Of a stretch of DNA of 64,000 bases, positions 22,258 through 34,458 are shown piece after piece (within the stretch, counting starts at the first letter, position 1; each line of letters starts with the position of its first letter). The stretch is from contig NC_081552.1 of assembly GCF_963082655.1 (NCBI RefSeq), forward strand, positions 55,454,286 to 55,518,285, written 5' to 3'. This DNA comes from Stomoxys calcitrans (lineage: Eukaryota; Arthropoda; Insecta; Diptera; Muscidae). Position numbers and translations under genes: made by a program. The notes beneath the pieces are model-generated. The model had not been told where the DNA came from and did not search any database. It saw only the letters and a list, made by a program, of their open reading frames with translations.

Positions 22258-23966
22258 ATCTATTGCAAAGATAGCCACTTAAACTACCTGATATACCTAT
22301 TGTTAAGGCCCGTCTTATGGTGGGAAATTTAAAAAATAATACCGTAAACAACCGCAACGAAATTCATATACTTTATTTTTCTTTATTTTACGGACCGATA
22401 GATTGCGATAGCAAAGATAAATGCTGCATGATCAATTTTTGCCACTCTGCCCTCTTTCTGTTCGTGGTGGCGTTTTCAATCAGTTGATTCATTTGTAAAC
22501 GGAATAAATGCCGCGCATTAAAATGTTAGTGCTATCATCGAAAAGGGAAAGGTTTAGACGTTAATTCCCAATATGTTTATAATATAACTTAAAAGTTATC
22601 CGTTCCATGTCGCTCCGGATCCTTGCGCAATCATATATAAACGACTGAGCATTTGACATTTCTCCCATCTGTTAGAGCTTTTTTGCTACTCGCTTGGAGC
22701 GGCTTAGCGCCTATAACATTGATCATCATGTGTTAGTTGTCTATAACTGACTATATGGCTACCTGTTGAATAGTCATAGTTTAGCCTGTCTAAATAAAAT
22801 CAAATTGGCATATTAAACGATTCTCAGTGGTAAAGAATTAATTTGCCGGTCTATATATTAGGTGCGGTGGCGACAGTTCTTAGTAATTAAACCATGTAAA
22901 ACTTCTGAAGATGAAAGTGTTGCCCAGCAGCACGTTGTTTTGGACTTGTCGAGGAAACGAATGATCCTTGTCGATGAGCTAAAAGTGGCGGCCACCAAGA
23001 CATAAGGTTTGCAACTGCTCCTATCACACTGAACGCCATATATTTGGGGGTATGGCGGCAGTGTCCTGTTATGTCATTATAATTGATCAACTGTTTTAAG
23101 ATGAGGTGGTCCGCTAGATAAATGAGCAGAATAAATATCTCACAGTCCACAACCTTATACTTTAAATTTAACCCTATATTGTCATATTTTGTGTATACAG
23201 CCGTTTGGTGGTGGGCACCTATAGGAGGAATACTTTTCATTTGAGTCATATATAGCTATGATAGATTAAAATTCCAATTTGGGTGGCCTTTTTGGGGTGG
23301 GGCGACTCGCAAATTCTTAGACATCATTTCTATCTTCTCCCGAATACCTCCCATTTGAGTCCCATATTGATATGTACTTTCAATATGTTTGTTTGGATAA
23401 CTTTAAACCCAACTTTTAATACCATATTCGTATTCTACTCTCCAATACTTTTCATTTGATTCCCATATTGTCCTGATCGGTCAACCTTGATTTTGGATGG
23501 TGTTTTTGGGGTAACGGGGGAGGGCCCGCCTCTTCAAAATAACAACAAATTATATAGCCTATTCCTCCTTCCTGACCATATTTGTAATCTACTCCCGAAC
23601 GCCTTTCATTCGAGTCCCATATTGTCATTATCGTCCAATATGCCTATTTGAAGATGTTTTGGGGTCGGGGGAGCTCCCTAGGTACATGAACCCAAATTTT
23701 GATATCAAATTTGTATTCTACTCTACAATACCTTTAATTTGAGTTCCATATTGCCCGGTTGGGCCACTTTTATTTTTAGGTGGTACTTTTGGGTTAAGGG
23801 GAAGGGTTCGCCCCCCTTGAGATATCAAAAAGTTATATTGCTCCTTCCGCACCACTCCCCACAATCTATGAAAATTCGAAAGAAATCGGTTCTGCCGTTT
23901 GTGAGTCTATACGAAACAAACAAATTTACAAACCCACAAACAAATATACAAACAAACACAAATTAA
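22258..23966 (-). mobile_element. Family E2, uninterrupted long-tail copy
   Basis: On the minus strand it begins TTAATTTGTGTTTG at 23966, with the E-like leader (CGGCAGAACCGATTTCTTTC). It has ~120-bp repeats, then a ~620-bp tail (22258-22880) with CACCGCACCTAATATATAGA, CGCTCCAAGCGAGTAGC, GAGGGCAGAGTGGCAAAAAT and GGTCCGTAAAATAAAGAAAA. Its tail is the 'empty site' for the B insertion at 57778. It ends at CAATAGAT next to an A element. Confidence 0.7.
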
Positions 23967-23971
23967 TTTTT

Positions 23972-26438
23972 ATACCCACCACCGAAGGATGGGCGTATAT
24001 TCATTTTGTCATTCCGTTTGCAACACATTAAAATATCCATTTCCGATAAAGTATATATATATTCTTGATCAGCGCAAAAATCTAAAACGATCTAGACATG
24101 TCCGTCCGTCTGTCTGTTGTAATCACGCTACAACCTTTAAAAATACAGATATTGAGCTGAAACTTCGCACAGATTTTTTTGTGTCCATAAGCAGGTTCGA
24201 AGATGGGCTATATCGGACTATATCTTGATATAGCCCCCATATAGACCGATCCGACGATTTAGAGTTTTAGGCCCATAAAGGCCACATTAATTATCCGATT
24301 TTGCTGAAATTTGGGACAGTGAGTTGTGTTAGGCCCTCCGACTTCCTTCGTTAATTTGGTCCGGATCGATCCAGATTTGGTTATAGCTGCCATATAGACA
24401 GATCCGCCGATTTAGGGTCTTAGACAAATAAAAGCCACATTTATTATCCGATTTCGCTGAAATTTGGGACATTGAGTTGAGTTAGGCCCTTTGAAATCGT
24501 CCGTCAATTTGGCCTAGGTCGGTCAGGTTTTGGATATAGCTGTCATATAGACCGATCCTCTGATGTAGGGTCTTAGGCAAATAAAAGCCACATTTATTAT
24601 CCGATTTTGCTAAAATTTGTCACAGTGAGTTGTCTTAGGCCCTTTGAGATTGTTCCTCAATTTGATACAGATCGGTCCAGATTAGGATATAGCTGCCATA
24701 TAGACCGATCTCTCGATTTAATGTTTTCGGCCCATAAAAGTCGCATTTATTATCCGATTTTGCCGAAATTTGGGACAGTGCATTGTATTAGGCTGTTCGA
24801 CATTTTTCTGCAACTTGACCAAAATCGATCCAGATTTGGATATAGCTGCCATGTAGACCAATATCTTGATTTAAAGTCTTGGCCCCATTAAAGGCGCATT
24901 TATAAACCGACTTAATTGAAATTTGACACAGTGACTTATGTTAGGCTTTCCGACATCCATGTTGTATATGGTTTAGATCGGTTTATTTTTATACCCACCA
25001 TCGAAGGATGGGGTTATATTCATTTTGTCATTCCGTTTGCAACACATCAAAATATCCATTTCCGACCCTATAAAGTATATATATTCTTGATCAGCGTAAA
25101 AATCTAAGACGATCTAGACATGTCCGTGCGTCTGTCTGTTGAAATCACGCTACAGTCTTTAAAAATTGAGATATTGAGCTGATTCAGAGCAGGTTCTTTT
25201 TTTGTCCATAAGCAGGTTAAGTTCGAAGATGGGCTATATCGGACTATATCTTGATATAGCCCCCATATAGACCGATCCGCCGATTTAGGGTCTTAGGCCC
25301 ATAAAAGCCACATTTATTATTCGATTTTGCTGAAATTTGGGACAGTGAGTTGCGTTGAGCCCTTGGACATCCTTCGTCAATTTGGCCAAGATCGGCCCAA
25401 ATTTGGATATAGCTGCCATATAGACCGATCCTCCGATTTATGGTCTTAGGCCCATAAAAGCCACATTTATTATTCGATTTTGCTGAAATTTGGGACAGTG
25501 AGTTGCGTTGAGCCCGTGGACATCCTTCGTCAATTTGGCCTAGATCGGTTCAAATTTGGATATAGCTGCCATATAGACCGATCCTCCGATTTATGGTGTT
25601 AGGCCCATAAAAGCCACATTTATTATCCGATTTTGCTGAAATTTGGGACAGTGAGTTGTCTTAGGCCCTTCGACATCCATCCTTTGGTCCAGATCGGTCC
25701 AAATTTGGATATAGCTGCCATAGAGACCGATCCTCCGATTTATGGTCTTAGGCCCATAAAAGCCACATTTATTATCCGATTTTGCTGAAATTTGGGACAG
25801 TGAGTTGCGTTGTGCCCGTCGGCATCCTTTGTCAATTTGGCCAAGATCGGTCCAAATTTGGATATAGCTGCCATATAGACCGATCCTCCGATTTATGGTC
25901 TTAGGCCCATAAAAGCCACATTTATTATCCGATTTTGCTGAAATTTGGGACAGTGATTTGCCTTAGGCCCTTTGACATCTTTCTTTTATTTGGCCCTGAT
26001 CGGTTCAGATTTGGATATAGCTGCCATATAGACCGATCTCTCGGTTGAACAATGACATGTACTTATAAGCATTTGGTCTAAATCGGATGATATCTATAGA
26101 GCTGCTATGGGGCATAAGGTATGCATTTTTCACTGGATTTTGACGAAATGTGGTTCACATATATACCCGAGGTGGTGGGTATCCAAAATTCGGCCCAGCC
26201 GAACTTAACGCCTTCTTACTTGTTAGATATAGCTACAAAAAAGACCAATAGTTTGTTATACACAATTGAACAATACTTGTACTTATTAGTATTTGGTCCA
26301 AATCGGATCATATTTCGATATACATTGCTATGGGACATACGGTATTGATTTTCACCGCATTTGGACGAAAGATGGTTTACATATATGCCCGAGGTGGTGG
26401 GTATCCAAAGTACGACCCGGCCGAACTTTTTACTTGTT
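23972..26438 (-). mobile_element. Family B element split by another B
   Basis: Outer element: 23972-24990 and 26225-26438. It has both termini (ATACCCACCACCGAAGG at 23972; TACTTGTT at 26438) and GTCY at 24098-24118. The left part stops at GGTTTATTTTT and the right part starts AGATATAGCTAC. Joined they give the normal B text seen around 54549-54570. Confidence 0.9.
24991..26224 (-). mobile_element. Family B element nested inside a B
   Basis: Inner element from ATACCCACCATCGAAGG (24991) to TTACTTGTT (26224). GTCY tract at 25119-25140. 153-bp units by the GACAGTG motif at 25341, 25494, 25647, 25796 and 25949. Because the outer B is otherwise continuous, the limits of insertion are known almost to the base. 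There is no target duplication longer than one or two bases. Confidence 0.9.
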
Positions 26439-26464
26439 ATATATATATAGATAGATAGATAATA

Positions 26465-27219
26465 TAAAGAAGATAGCTGCGATATAGACCGACCTGCCGG
26501 TTAAGGGTCTAAGGCCCATAAAAGCTGCATTTATTACCCGATTTAGCTGGAATTTAAAAAAGTTCGTTGTTTTAATCCTCCCAACATCTGACCTGAATAT
26601 GGTGCAGAACGGACTATATTTAGATATAGCCGCCATACATACCGTCCTGCCGATTAAGGGTCTGAAACCCATAACAGCTGCATTTGTATCCCGATTTCGG
26701 TTAAATTTAAAACAGTGAGTTGTTTTAAGCCCCGGTAGCCGAGTTGGTAGCTGGCTTGGATTACCAGTGCAGGTGTTGTGGTTCGATTCCTGCAAGAATA
26801 TTTAGATATAACTGTCATATAGACCAGTATTCCGATTAGGGATCTCAAGCCCACGATATCTTCATTTATTACCCGCTTTCGTAGAAATTTGAAATAGTGA
26901 GTTGTTTTAAGCTTCGCGACATCCCATCGAAATATGATCCAGATCAGACTATATATGTACGTATAGCTGCCATATGAACCGATGTTGCATTTAGGGTCTT
27001 AATCCAACAAAAATCGGATTTATTGCCTGATTTCGCTGAAACTGTTACTTGCATATGAGTTATCGGGACCTGAATAAAATATAATCCAGGCAAGTCCCTA
27101 TTTAGATATAACTATGGATATGGTAGTGGAGTTATAATAAAATAGGATGAGTAATATATCCATGTTGGTGGATATCGAAAGTTTTGGGACGGCCGAACTT
27201 AACACCTTTTTTACTTGTT
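26465..27219 (-). mobile_element. Family C element, 3'-truncated
   Basis: 5' end at 27219 (AACAAGTAAAAAAGG reversed). GGAGTTATAATAAAATAGGATGA matches the 5' region of C at 5940-5970 apart from one or two bases. Interior units have CCCATAAAAGCTGCATTTAT. The 3' part is replaced by a TA/GATA microsatellite at 26436-26462. A tRNA-like segment (26728-26800) is inserted. Confidence 0.75.
26728..26800 (+). ncRNA. tRNA-like insert with intact Pol III box A and box B
   Basis: TAGCCGAGTTGG at 26736-26747 fits the box A consensus TRGCNNAGYNGG. GGTTCGATTCC at 26780-26790 fits box B GGTTCGANTCC. The 5' GCCCCGG has no complementary 3' acceptor strand, so it is not a normal tRNA gene. A tRNA-derived SINE head or a truncated tRNA copy is likelier. 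The C element continues on both sides. Confidence 0.6.
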
Positions 27220-27949
27220 TTCATTATTTTGTTCGCTCGTGGCAACACTGTTCCATTTAACTTATGATTACGTCTGCTACTCTATGTCCTAAATGTGTTC
27301 AAGTGAATGGGCAGGCCCAAATAAGTGTGTCTATCAAACATGTGTATAAATGCTATTTAGGCATATTCAGAGGGCGCCATAAATGGTTGGGATTCTGCCT
27401 TGAAATTCTCACAAACCACATTGCTCTTTCTATGCATAGTTTACTTGGATTCACAAACACCCATTGCCTTCGTCGCCCCTCAAATAATCTCATCTTCCTG
27501 TGAAGCCTTGAAGTTATGGAAAAGTGCATTGACAAGCGATCGCAACCACCCAACCATCGCCGCACATAGTCCAATGAACATTTGGCCATTGACATGACAT
27601 CGTGCTGGTCTAGTTTCATCCACTGCAATGCAACATGGCCACAAAGACTGTCATCTACGGTGCATTGTACTCTCTCCGTCTTTCTGTTGTTCCCCTGCTG
27701 TGACTAAAATCACATCCCCAGTCATTGCCATTGAATTTGGTACTGCATTAGCATTCATTTGATGTGGAACATGGCTTAGGGAACTCATTCCTATCATCAT
27801 TACTAACAAACAATACGCGCTTCATTAGGCTTAACGAATGTTTATGGGCACATCAAATGAAGATATAGGTTTTCATTTGAAGAGTGTAAAGTTTTTTTAG
27901 CTCCAAAAAATATATTCTACTCAACCTTTATGGGACTAGTGATTTAGAG
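27220..27949. other. Unique island 3a, no gene recognised
   Basis: Non-repetitive sequence. Short ORFs at 27264-27503 (+), 27353-27628 (-) and 27400-27597 (+) overlap in conflicting frames with no recognisable domain. It might be host intron or intergenic DNA. Confidence 0.45.
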
Positions 27950-28180
27950 ACAAAAAAAAATTTACATAAATATTTTTTGTCAAAAATGTTATACCTATAG
28001 AAATTGATTTTATAGAAATAAAATTTTAAAAAAATTTCCTATAGAAATTAAATATAGGCAATATTTTTATACAAATAAAATGTTGACAAAAGTTTCTTAT
28101 AGAAAATTAATTTTGATATAATTTCTTATAGAATTAAAATTTTGAAAAAACTTCCTACAGAAATTAAATTGACGGTTCTT
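27950..28180. repeat. Degenerate AT-rich tandem repeat
   Basis: About six to seven copies of a ~30-35 bp unit of the form TTTCYTATAGAAATTAAAAT. They are interspersed with ATAAAATTTTGAAAAAA and ATAAAATGTTGAC words. It looks like the CTATAGAAATAAAATTTTGAC-type repeats common in calyptrate flies (recalled, not checked). Confidence 0.6.
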
Positions 28181-28648
28181 GCTGAGTTAGTTCCCATGCT
28201 TTGTTCCTTCCTCATTGGATTATTGATGCTTCTGCCAACTGATACAGTCAATGGTTATTTATCTCTTTATTTACTCTATTTCAAGGATGTGTATAAATCA
28301 GACTGCGTGCGAGCGGATATCCTTAGTGGCAAAGGGGTTGACAAAGGACGGGTAGGAGGAAACGGGTGTTGAGACAACATCCTCTTTGTCGAACAATTGT
28401 CGGGCAAATAACAATGCAATATATCATTGAATTGTGAGAAAAAGCTTTAAAAGTATTTTTAAATTTGTTTTTGGCAAAGTCATAAGTGTTCGTTGTTAAA
28501 TATTGAAATTTGAGATGTTGATGAGAAATGTATAGACTATTTCTTTGCAATATGGAGGTTGTTTTTTATCTGAAAACAAACGAATTTTGAAAAATTGTTT
28601 CATTTTTCTAAATTTTAGCAATTTTGAGAAAAAAAAAAAAATAAATAT
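28181..28648. other. Unique island 3b, no gene recognised
   Basis: AT-rich DNA ending in an A-run (28629-28645) where an A element begins. ORFs 28142-28372 (+) and 28323-28550 (-) are overlapping and unsupported. Confidence 0.45.
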
Positions 28649-28649
28649 G

Positions 28650-28735
28650 ACAAGTAAAAGCGTGCTAAGTTCGGCCGGGCCGAATCGTATATAGCCTCCA
28701 CCATGGATCGCATTTGTTAAGTTCTTTGAATGACT
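28650..28735 (+). mobile_element. Family A 5' stub
   Basis: ACAAGTAAAAGCGTGCTAAG, the palindrome and CCTCCACCATGGATCGCA, then it stops. Another A copy starts 12 bp later. Confidence 0.75.
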
Positions 28736-28746
28736 TTTTCAAATAG

Positions 28747-30058
28747 AACAAGTAAGAGCGTGCAAAGTTCGGCCGGGCCGAATCTTATATACCCTCCAAT
28801 TAGGTATCTCTTTTTAGGCAAACAAAAAATAATGAATAAGGACGGAGGAGGAGGAGGAGCTATATCAAGTTATAGTCCGATTCGGGGCTCCAGAAGCAAA
28901 ATCAGGAGATCGGTTTATATGAGAGCTGTATCAAGCTATAGATCGATTCAGACCATTTTGAGCACTTACGCTGGAGGCCATGCGAGAAGCCGTTGTACAA
29001 AATGTGTGCCAAATCGGATGAGAATTGCGCTCTCTAGATGCTCAAGAAGTCAAGATCCCAGATCAGTTTATATTGCAGCCATACCAGATTATGTACCGAT
29101 ATCGCAGTTTTGGAAGTCATTTCAAAACACCTTATGCAAAATTTGTGCTAAATCGAATGAAAATTGCGCCCTCTAGCAGCTCAATATGTTAAGATCCAAG
29201 TTCGGTTTATATGGCACCTATACCAGGTTATGAACCGTTTTGGACCTTACTTCGCACAAAACACTAGGTGGAAAATTACAGCCAAATCGGATAAGAATTG
29301 CGCCCACTAAAAGCTAAAGAAGTCAAGACCCAAGATCGCACAAATACTTCTAATTTGGACCATACTTGACAAAGTTGTTGGAAGTCATAATAAAACATAA
29401 ATATCAGACAAATCGGGCTCAATAAGTCAAATCGGGAGATCAGTTTATATGATACCTTTATCAGGTTATAAACTGATTTGGACCGTATTTGACTCAACAA
29501 GTCAAATCGGGAGATCGGTTTATATGGGCGCTATATCATATTCTTGACCGATTTAGACACTACTTTGCCCAGTTGTTGGAGTGATAATAGAACACTACAT
29601 GCCAAATTTAAGGCAAATCGGATAAAAGTTGATACTTCCAGGGGTTCAAGAAGTCAAATCGGGAGATCTGTTTATATGGGAGCTATATCAGGTTCTTGAT
29701 CGATTTGAACCGCACTTGGCATAGTTTTTGAAAGTAATAACAGAACACTACATGCAAAATATCGGTCAAATCGGTTAAAAATGACGGCTTTCAGAAGCTC
29801 AAGAAGTCAAATCGGGAGATCGGTGTATATGGGAGCTACATTTAAAACTTATTCGATATTGCCCATTTGCAATCCCCGAAGACCTACATTAAAACTAAGT
29901 ATCTGTGCAAAATTTCAAGCGGCTAGCTTTACGCGTTAGACCTGTATCGCGAATTCGACAGACGGAAGGTCGGACATGGCTAGATCGACTCAGAACGTCG
30001 AGAGCATCAAGAATATATATACTTAATGGGGTCTTAGACGAATATTTCGAGAGGGCAT
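28747..30058 (+). mobile_element. Family A/A2 element lacking the 3' hairpin
   Basis: Starts AACAAGTAAGAGCGTGC. The first half has A-type units (AGAATTGCGCTCTCTAGATG) and the second half A2-type units (CAAATCGGGAGATCGGTTTA), so it is a mosaic. The reduced core near 29955-30020 reads GACAGACGGAAGG, GGCTAGATCGACTCAG, AAGAATATATATACTT. The 3' end is GGGCAT before AAAAA, with the hairpin deleted. Confidence 0.75.
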
Positions 30059-30350
30059 AAAAACATGGCCGCAAAATATATAGGTAACTTAGTGAATGCA
30101 AAGAAGTGTAATTTAAAGAAACTTATATTTTATATGGTGTAAAAGGAGGTGCAGCGATACGGGCCGAGTACAGCTAAAACGAAGGCGAAATCGCGCCAAA
30201 TATTTACCGGTTTTTGTTTTAAAAACATTTTAAAAGTAAACTTTGCGTGGACGAACGTGTATACAATCTTTAAGTCGGTTCCCCTATTGGTTAGACCCTA
30301 TTGTTTCTGTCTGCCTTGGAGAATATGTGCGAATGTGTTCTTTGCCATTG
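30059..30350. other. Spacer with a small Helitron E 3' remnant
   Basis: 30140-30176 resembles the E 3' end (GGTGCAGCGATACGGGCCGAG, CAGCTAA). The remainder, including GCGAAATCGCGCCAAATATT, is unassigned. The ORF 30149-30460 runs into repeat DNA and is not called. Confidence 0.45.
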
Positions 30351-30440
30351 ACCCGGGCCCGCTCCGCTGCGCCTTCTTTTACTTTATATGGAACAAAAGT
30401 TTCCTTGGAATATTTATTTTCGAAAATCTTTTTTTCAAAA
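30351..30440 (-). mobile_element. Helitron E 3' end, minus strand
   Basis: GACCCGGGCCCGCTCCGCTG and TTACTTTATATGGAACAAAA match 31354-31450 closely. The CTAG itself is lost. It joins at 30441 directly to a plus-strand E body. Confidence 0.7.
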
Positions 30441-31347
30441 GGATAAGAAAACGTATCTGATATCCAATTGTCGGACCAAGTGCTAGGGGGACCACCCCAA
30501 GCCCCAAAACACCCCTAAATCGGATACGTTTACCGACCATGGCAATATAGGACTCAAATGAAAAGTATTTGCGAGTAGAATACGGGGGCTCCATCCCTTC
30601 CCCAAAACAACCCCCAAACTGGACTTATTTACTGACCATGGGAATATGGGGCTTAAATAAAAGGTATTTGAATGTAGAATACGAATCTGATATCCAAATA
30701 TGGGACCAATCGTTTGGGGGCCGCCTCTCACCAAAAACATCTCCCAAAGGGGACAAATTTACGACCATAGCAATATGGGACTCAAATGAAAGGTCTTTGG
30801 GAGTAAAGCACGATTTTGATATCAATATTCAGGAAAAATGTCTATGGGGCCACTCCACCCCTCAACACCACCCAAAAAGTAAGTATTTTCTGACCATTGC
30901 AATATGAGGCTCAAATAAGAGGGTTTTTAGAGTGGAACACGAATCCGATGTATATTTTCAAGGGCAACTCAATGAGTGGCCGCCCATCCCTCAAAACACC
31001 CCCCAAGCCGGTCATGTTTGCCGACTATGGAAATATGGGGCTCAAATTAAAGGTATGTGGGAGTAGACCACGTATCTGATACCAACATTAGGGGCCAACT
31101 GTCTAGCGGACGTCCCACCACCATTACAACCCCCAAAATAGGACGTAATTGCTCACCAGGACAATTTGGGTCCGAAAGAGAGTGTAGCTAAATATTCATA
31201 GTTTTAAGAGCCAATAACCCAAACCGGACATATTTGCTGACTTTTGCAAGTTTTTTGCAAGGAGTTTAAATGAGATTAGAAAACGAATTTTATATCCAAT
31301 TTTGAGGGCAATGGCAATATGAGGTTCAAATAAAATATACATTGATA
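30441..31347 (+). mobile_element. Helitron E body, left arm of an inverted duplication
   Basis: Starts GGATAAGAAAACGTATCTGA and ends before CTAGCTGACCC (31348). Its sequence is nearly the reverse complement of 32172-33108, including rare details such as GCAAGTTTTTTGCAAGGAG and GGTCCGAAAGAGAGTGTAGC. Small indels separate the arms. Confidence 0.8.
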
Positions 31348-33336
31348 CTAGCTGACCCGGCCCCGCTCCGCTGCGCCTTCTTTTACTTTATATGGAACAA
31401 AAGGTTTCCTTGGAATATTTATTTTCGAAAATCTTTTAGTAAAATACCATGCTAACTTGACTAAGAGTTTAACACTAAAAGTGCCTTTATCTCAATCCCA
31501 TATGAGCTTTATAGGTCTACGAATTTAAGTTTGGATGTAAGGTGTTCTCCATTTTTAAAATACTTTATTTCAGCCCGATATTCTCATGATATTTAATTTT
31601 GTGTTTTCGGGGGAGAGGTGGTCCCCCAGATACTTGGCCCTTAAAAAATATCGGCATCGTTCTCTTCTCTCAAATACCGTTTATTTAAACCCCATATTGC
31701 CATAGGCTTAAGAGGAGTTTACAGGATGAGGCGTCTCCCAAACACATGGCCCCAAAATAGGTAATCTAATTTGATTTCAAATCTTAAATACCTATCATTT
31801 GAGCCACATATTGGAAAAATTTTTCCCTCTGGGCGTGTGTTGGAAAAGGGGTGATGCCCTAAATACATGGTCCTACATTTGGATATCAAATTCGTATTCT
31901 ACTCCCAAATACCTTTATTTTAGCCTCATATTGCGATGGTCAATAAAAAACTGCTGTTTGTGGGGTATTCTGGAAAGGGGATACCCCCAGAAAATTGGTC
32001 CCGAAAATGGGTATCAATTCTTGCTCTACCCCCAATACCTTTCATTTAAGCTCCATATTGACAGGGTCGGTAAATATGCCCGATTTAGGGGTGTTTTGGG
32101 GATTGGGTGGTCCCCCAAACACTAAGCCCGGAAAATATATCAGCAACGTGCTCTATTCTCATATATCTATATATAATTTATTTGAACCTCATATTGCTAT
32201 TGCCCTCAAAATTGGATATAAAATTCGTTTTCTAATCTCATTTAAACTCCTTGCAAAAAACTTGCAAAAGTCAGCAAATATGTCCGGTTTGGGTTATTGG
32301 CTCTTAAAACTATGAATATTTAGCTACACTCTCTTTCGGACCCAAATTGTCCTGGTGAGCAATTACGTCCTATTTTGGGGGTTGTTATGGTGGTGGGACG
32401 TCCGCTAGACAGTTGGCCGTCCCCTAATGTTGATATCAGATACGTGGCATACTCCCAAATACCTTTAATTTGAGCCCCATATTTCCATAGTCGGCAAAAG
32501 TGACCGGCTTGGGGGGGTGTTTTGGGGGAGGGGCGGCCACTCAGTGAGTTGGCCTTGAAAATATATATCGGATTCGTGTTCCACTTTAAAAACCCTCTTA
32601 TTTGAGCCTCATATTGCAATAGTCAGCAAATACTTCCTATTTGGGTGGTGTTGTGGGGGTGGCGTGAACCCATAGACACTTTTCCCAAATATTGATATCA
32701 GATTTGTGCTTTACTCCCAAAGACCTTTAATTTGAGCCCCATATTGCTATGGTCGTAAATTTGTCCTCTTTGGGGGTGTTTTTGTTGAGAGGCGAGGGAC
32801 CAAACACTTGGTCCCATATTTGGATATCAGATTCTAATTCTACATTCAAATACCTTTTATTTAAGGCCCATATTCCCATGGTCAGTAAATAAGTCTTGTT
32901 TGGGGGGTGTTTTGGGGAAGGGGTGGACTCCCAGAAACGTGGTCCCACATTTGGATATTAGATTCGTATTCTACTCGCAAATACCTTTCATTTGAGTCCC
33001 ATATTGCCATGGTCGGTAAACATGTCCGATTTAGGGGTGTTTTGGGGCTTGGGATGTTCCCTCTAGCACTTGGTCCGATAATTGGGTATCAGATACGTTT
33101 TCTTATCCTAAATTCCTTTCATTTGAGTCCCATATTGTCATGACTGGTCTAAATATATCTTTTGTAGGTTTTAGGGTGGGGCAGCCCCCCTAGGTACGCC
33201 ATCCGAAATTTGGATACCAAATTTTTAATTTTAGGGTACTATATGAGAGCACACAAAATTTCGCTTAAATCGCACCATCCATCTCCGAGATCTGGCATTT
33301 CTGAAAACTAGGGTAAGGGGGAGGGTCCGACGCCGA
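31348..33336 (-). mobile_element. Helitron E, nearly full length
   Basis: The 3' end CTAG (31348-31351) is followed on its own strand by T, preceded by GGGCCGGGTCAG. It runs to the E leader (ATCTCGGAGATGG, GTGTGCTCTCATATAGTAC) near 33240-33336, where the TC end is missing. Bases 32172-33108 are the right arm of the inverted duplication. Confidence 0.8.
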
Positions 33337-34407
33337 CGCTGCCATATAAACCGATCTTGAGTCTTGACTTCTTGAGCCTCTAGAGTGCGCAATTCTTATC
33401 CGATTAGGATGAAATTTTGCACGACGTGTTTTGTTGTGATATCCAACAACTGTGCCTGGTATGGTTCAAATCGGTCCATAAGCTGATATACTGCCATATA
33501 AGATAAGAATTGCGCACTCTAGAGGCTCAAGAAGTCAAGACCCAGGATCGGTTTATATGACAGCTATATCAGGTTATAGACTGATTTGAACCATACTTAG
33601 CACAGTTTTTGGAAGTCATAACAAAACACTTCATGCAAAATTTCACCCAAATCAGATGAGAATTGCGCTCTCTAGTGGCTCAAGATCCAACATCGGTTTA
33701 TATCGCAGCTATATCAGGTTTTGGACCAATTTAAACTATACTTAGCGCAGTTGTTGGAAGTTATAACAAACAACTTCGTTCAAAATTTCAGCCAAATTGG
33801 ATGAGAACTGCGCCCTCTATTGGCTCAAGAAATCAAGTTCCAAGATCGGTATATATAGCAGTTATATCAGGTTATGGACCTATTTGCGCCATACTTAGCA
33901 TAGTTGTCGGAAGTCAAAACAAAACATTTCATAATTGGATGGGAATTGCGCCGTCTATTGGCTCAAGAAATCAAGTTCCAAGATCGGTATATATCGGTAT
34001 ATATAGCTATATCACGTTATTGGCCGATTTGCGCCATACTTAGCATAGTTAGAAGTCATAACAAAACACTTCAGGCAAAATTTCAGCCAAATAGGATAAG
34101 AATTAAGCCTTCTAGAAGCTCGAGAAGTCAAGACGCAAGATCCGTTTATATGGCAACTATATCATATATGGATCGATATGGCCTATTTACAATCCCAACC
34201 GATCTACAGTAATAAGATATATTTCTGCAAAATTTCAAGCATCTGGCTTCGTTCGAAAGTTAGCGTGCTTTCGACAGACGGACGGACGGGCGGACGGACA
34301 TGTCTAGATCAAGAATATATGTAGTTTATGGGGTCTTAGCGCATATTTCGAGTTGTTACAAATTAAATGACGAAATTAGTACACCCTCATCCTATGGTGG
34401 AGGTTAT
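33337..34407. mobile_element. Family A fragment (minus) joined to a family A copy (plus)
   Basis: 33337-33502 is a minus-strand A unit. At 33503 the sequence flips to plus-strand A (GATAAGAATTGCGCACTCTA), with units to about 34240. Then the core GACGGACGGACGGGCGGACG at 34276-34300, TCAAGAATATATGTAG, and the 3' end CCTATGGTGGAGGTTAT at 34407. Confidence 0.75.
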
Positions 34408-34458
34408 AAAAGTACGTATTTAACCCTGAAATGTGTTTAAATTTTTTACCGATTTTTA

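Noticed and set aside
22258..22880. E2 tail as a retroviral-type LTR
   Set aside because: No paired direct repeat, no TG...CA ends, primer-binding site or polypurine tract was seen. It is simply a tail module shared by E2 copies.
26728..26800. A genuine tRNA gene
   Set aside because: Promoter boxes are good, but no 3' acceptor strand pairs with GCCCCGG and no clean anticodon stem was found.
27264..27628. Overlapping ORFs on both strands in unique island 3
   Set aside because: Conflicting frames and no recognisable family.
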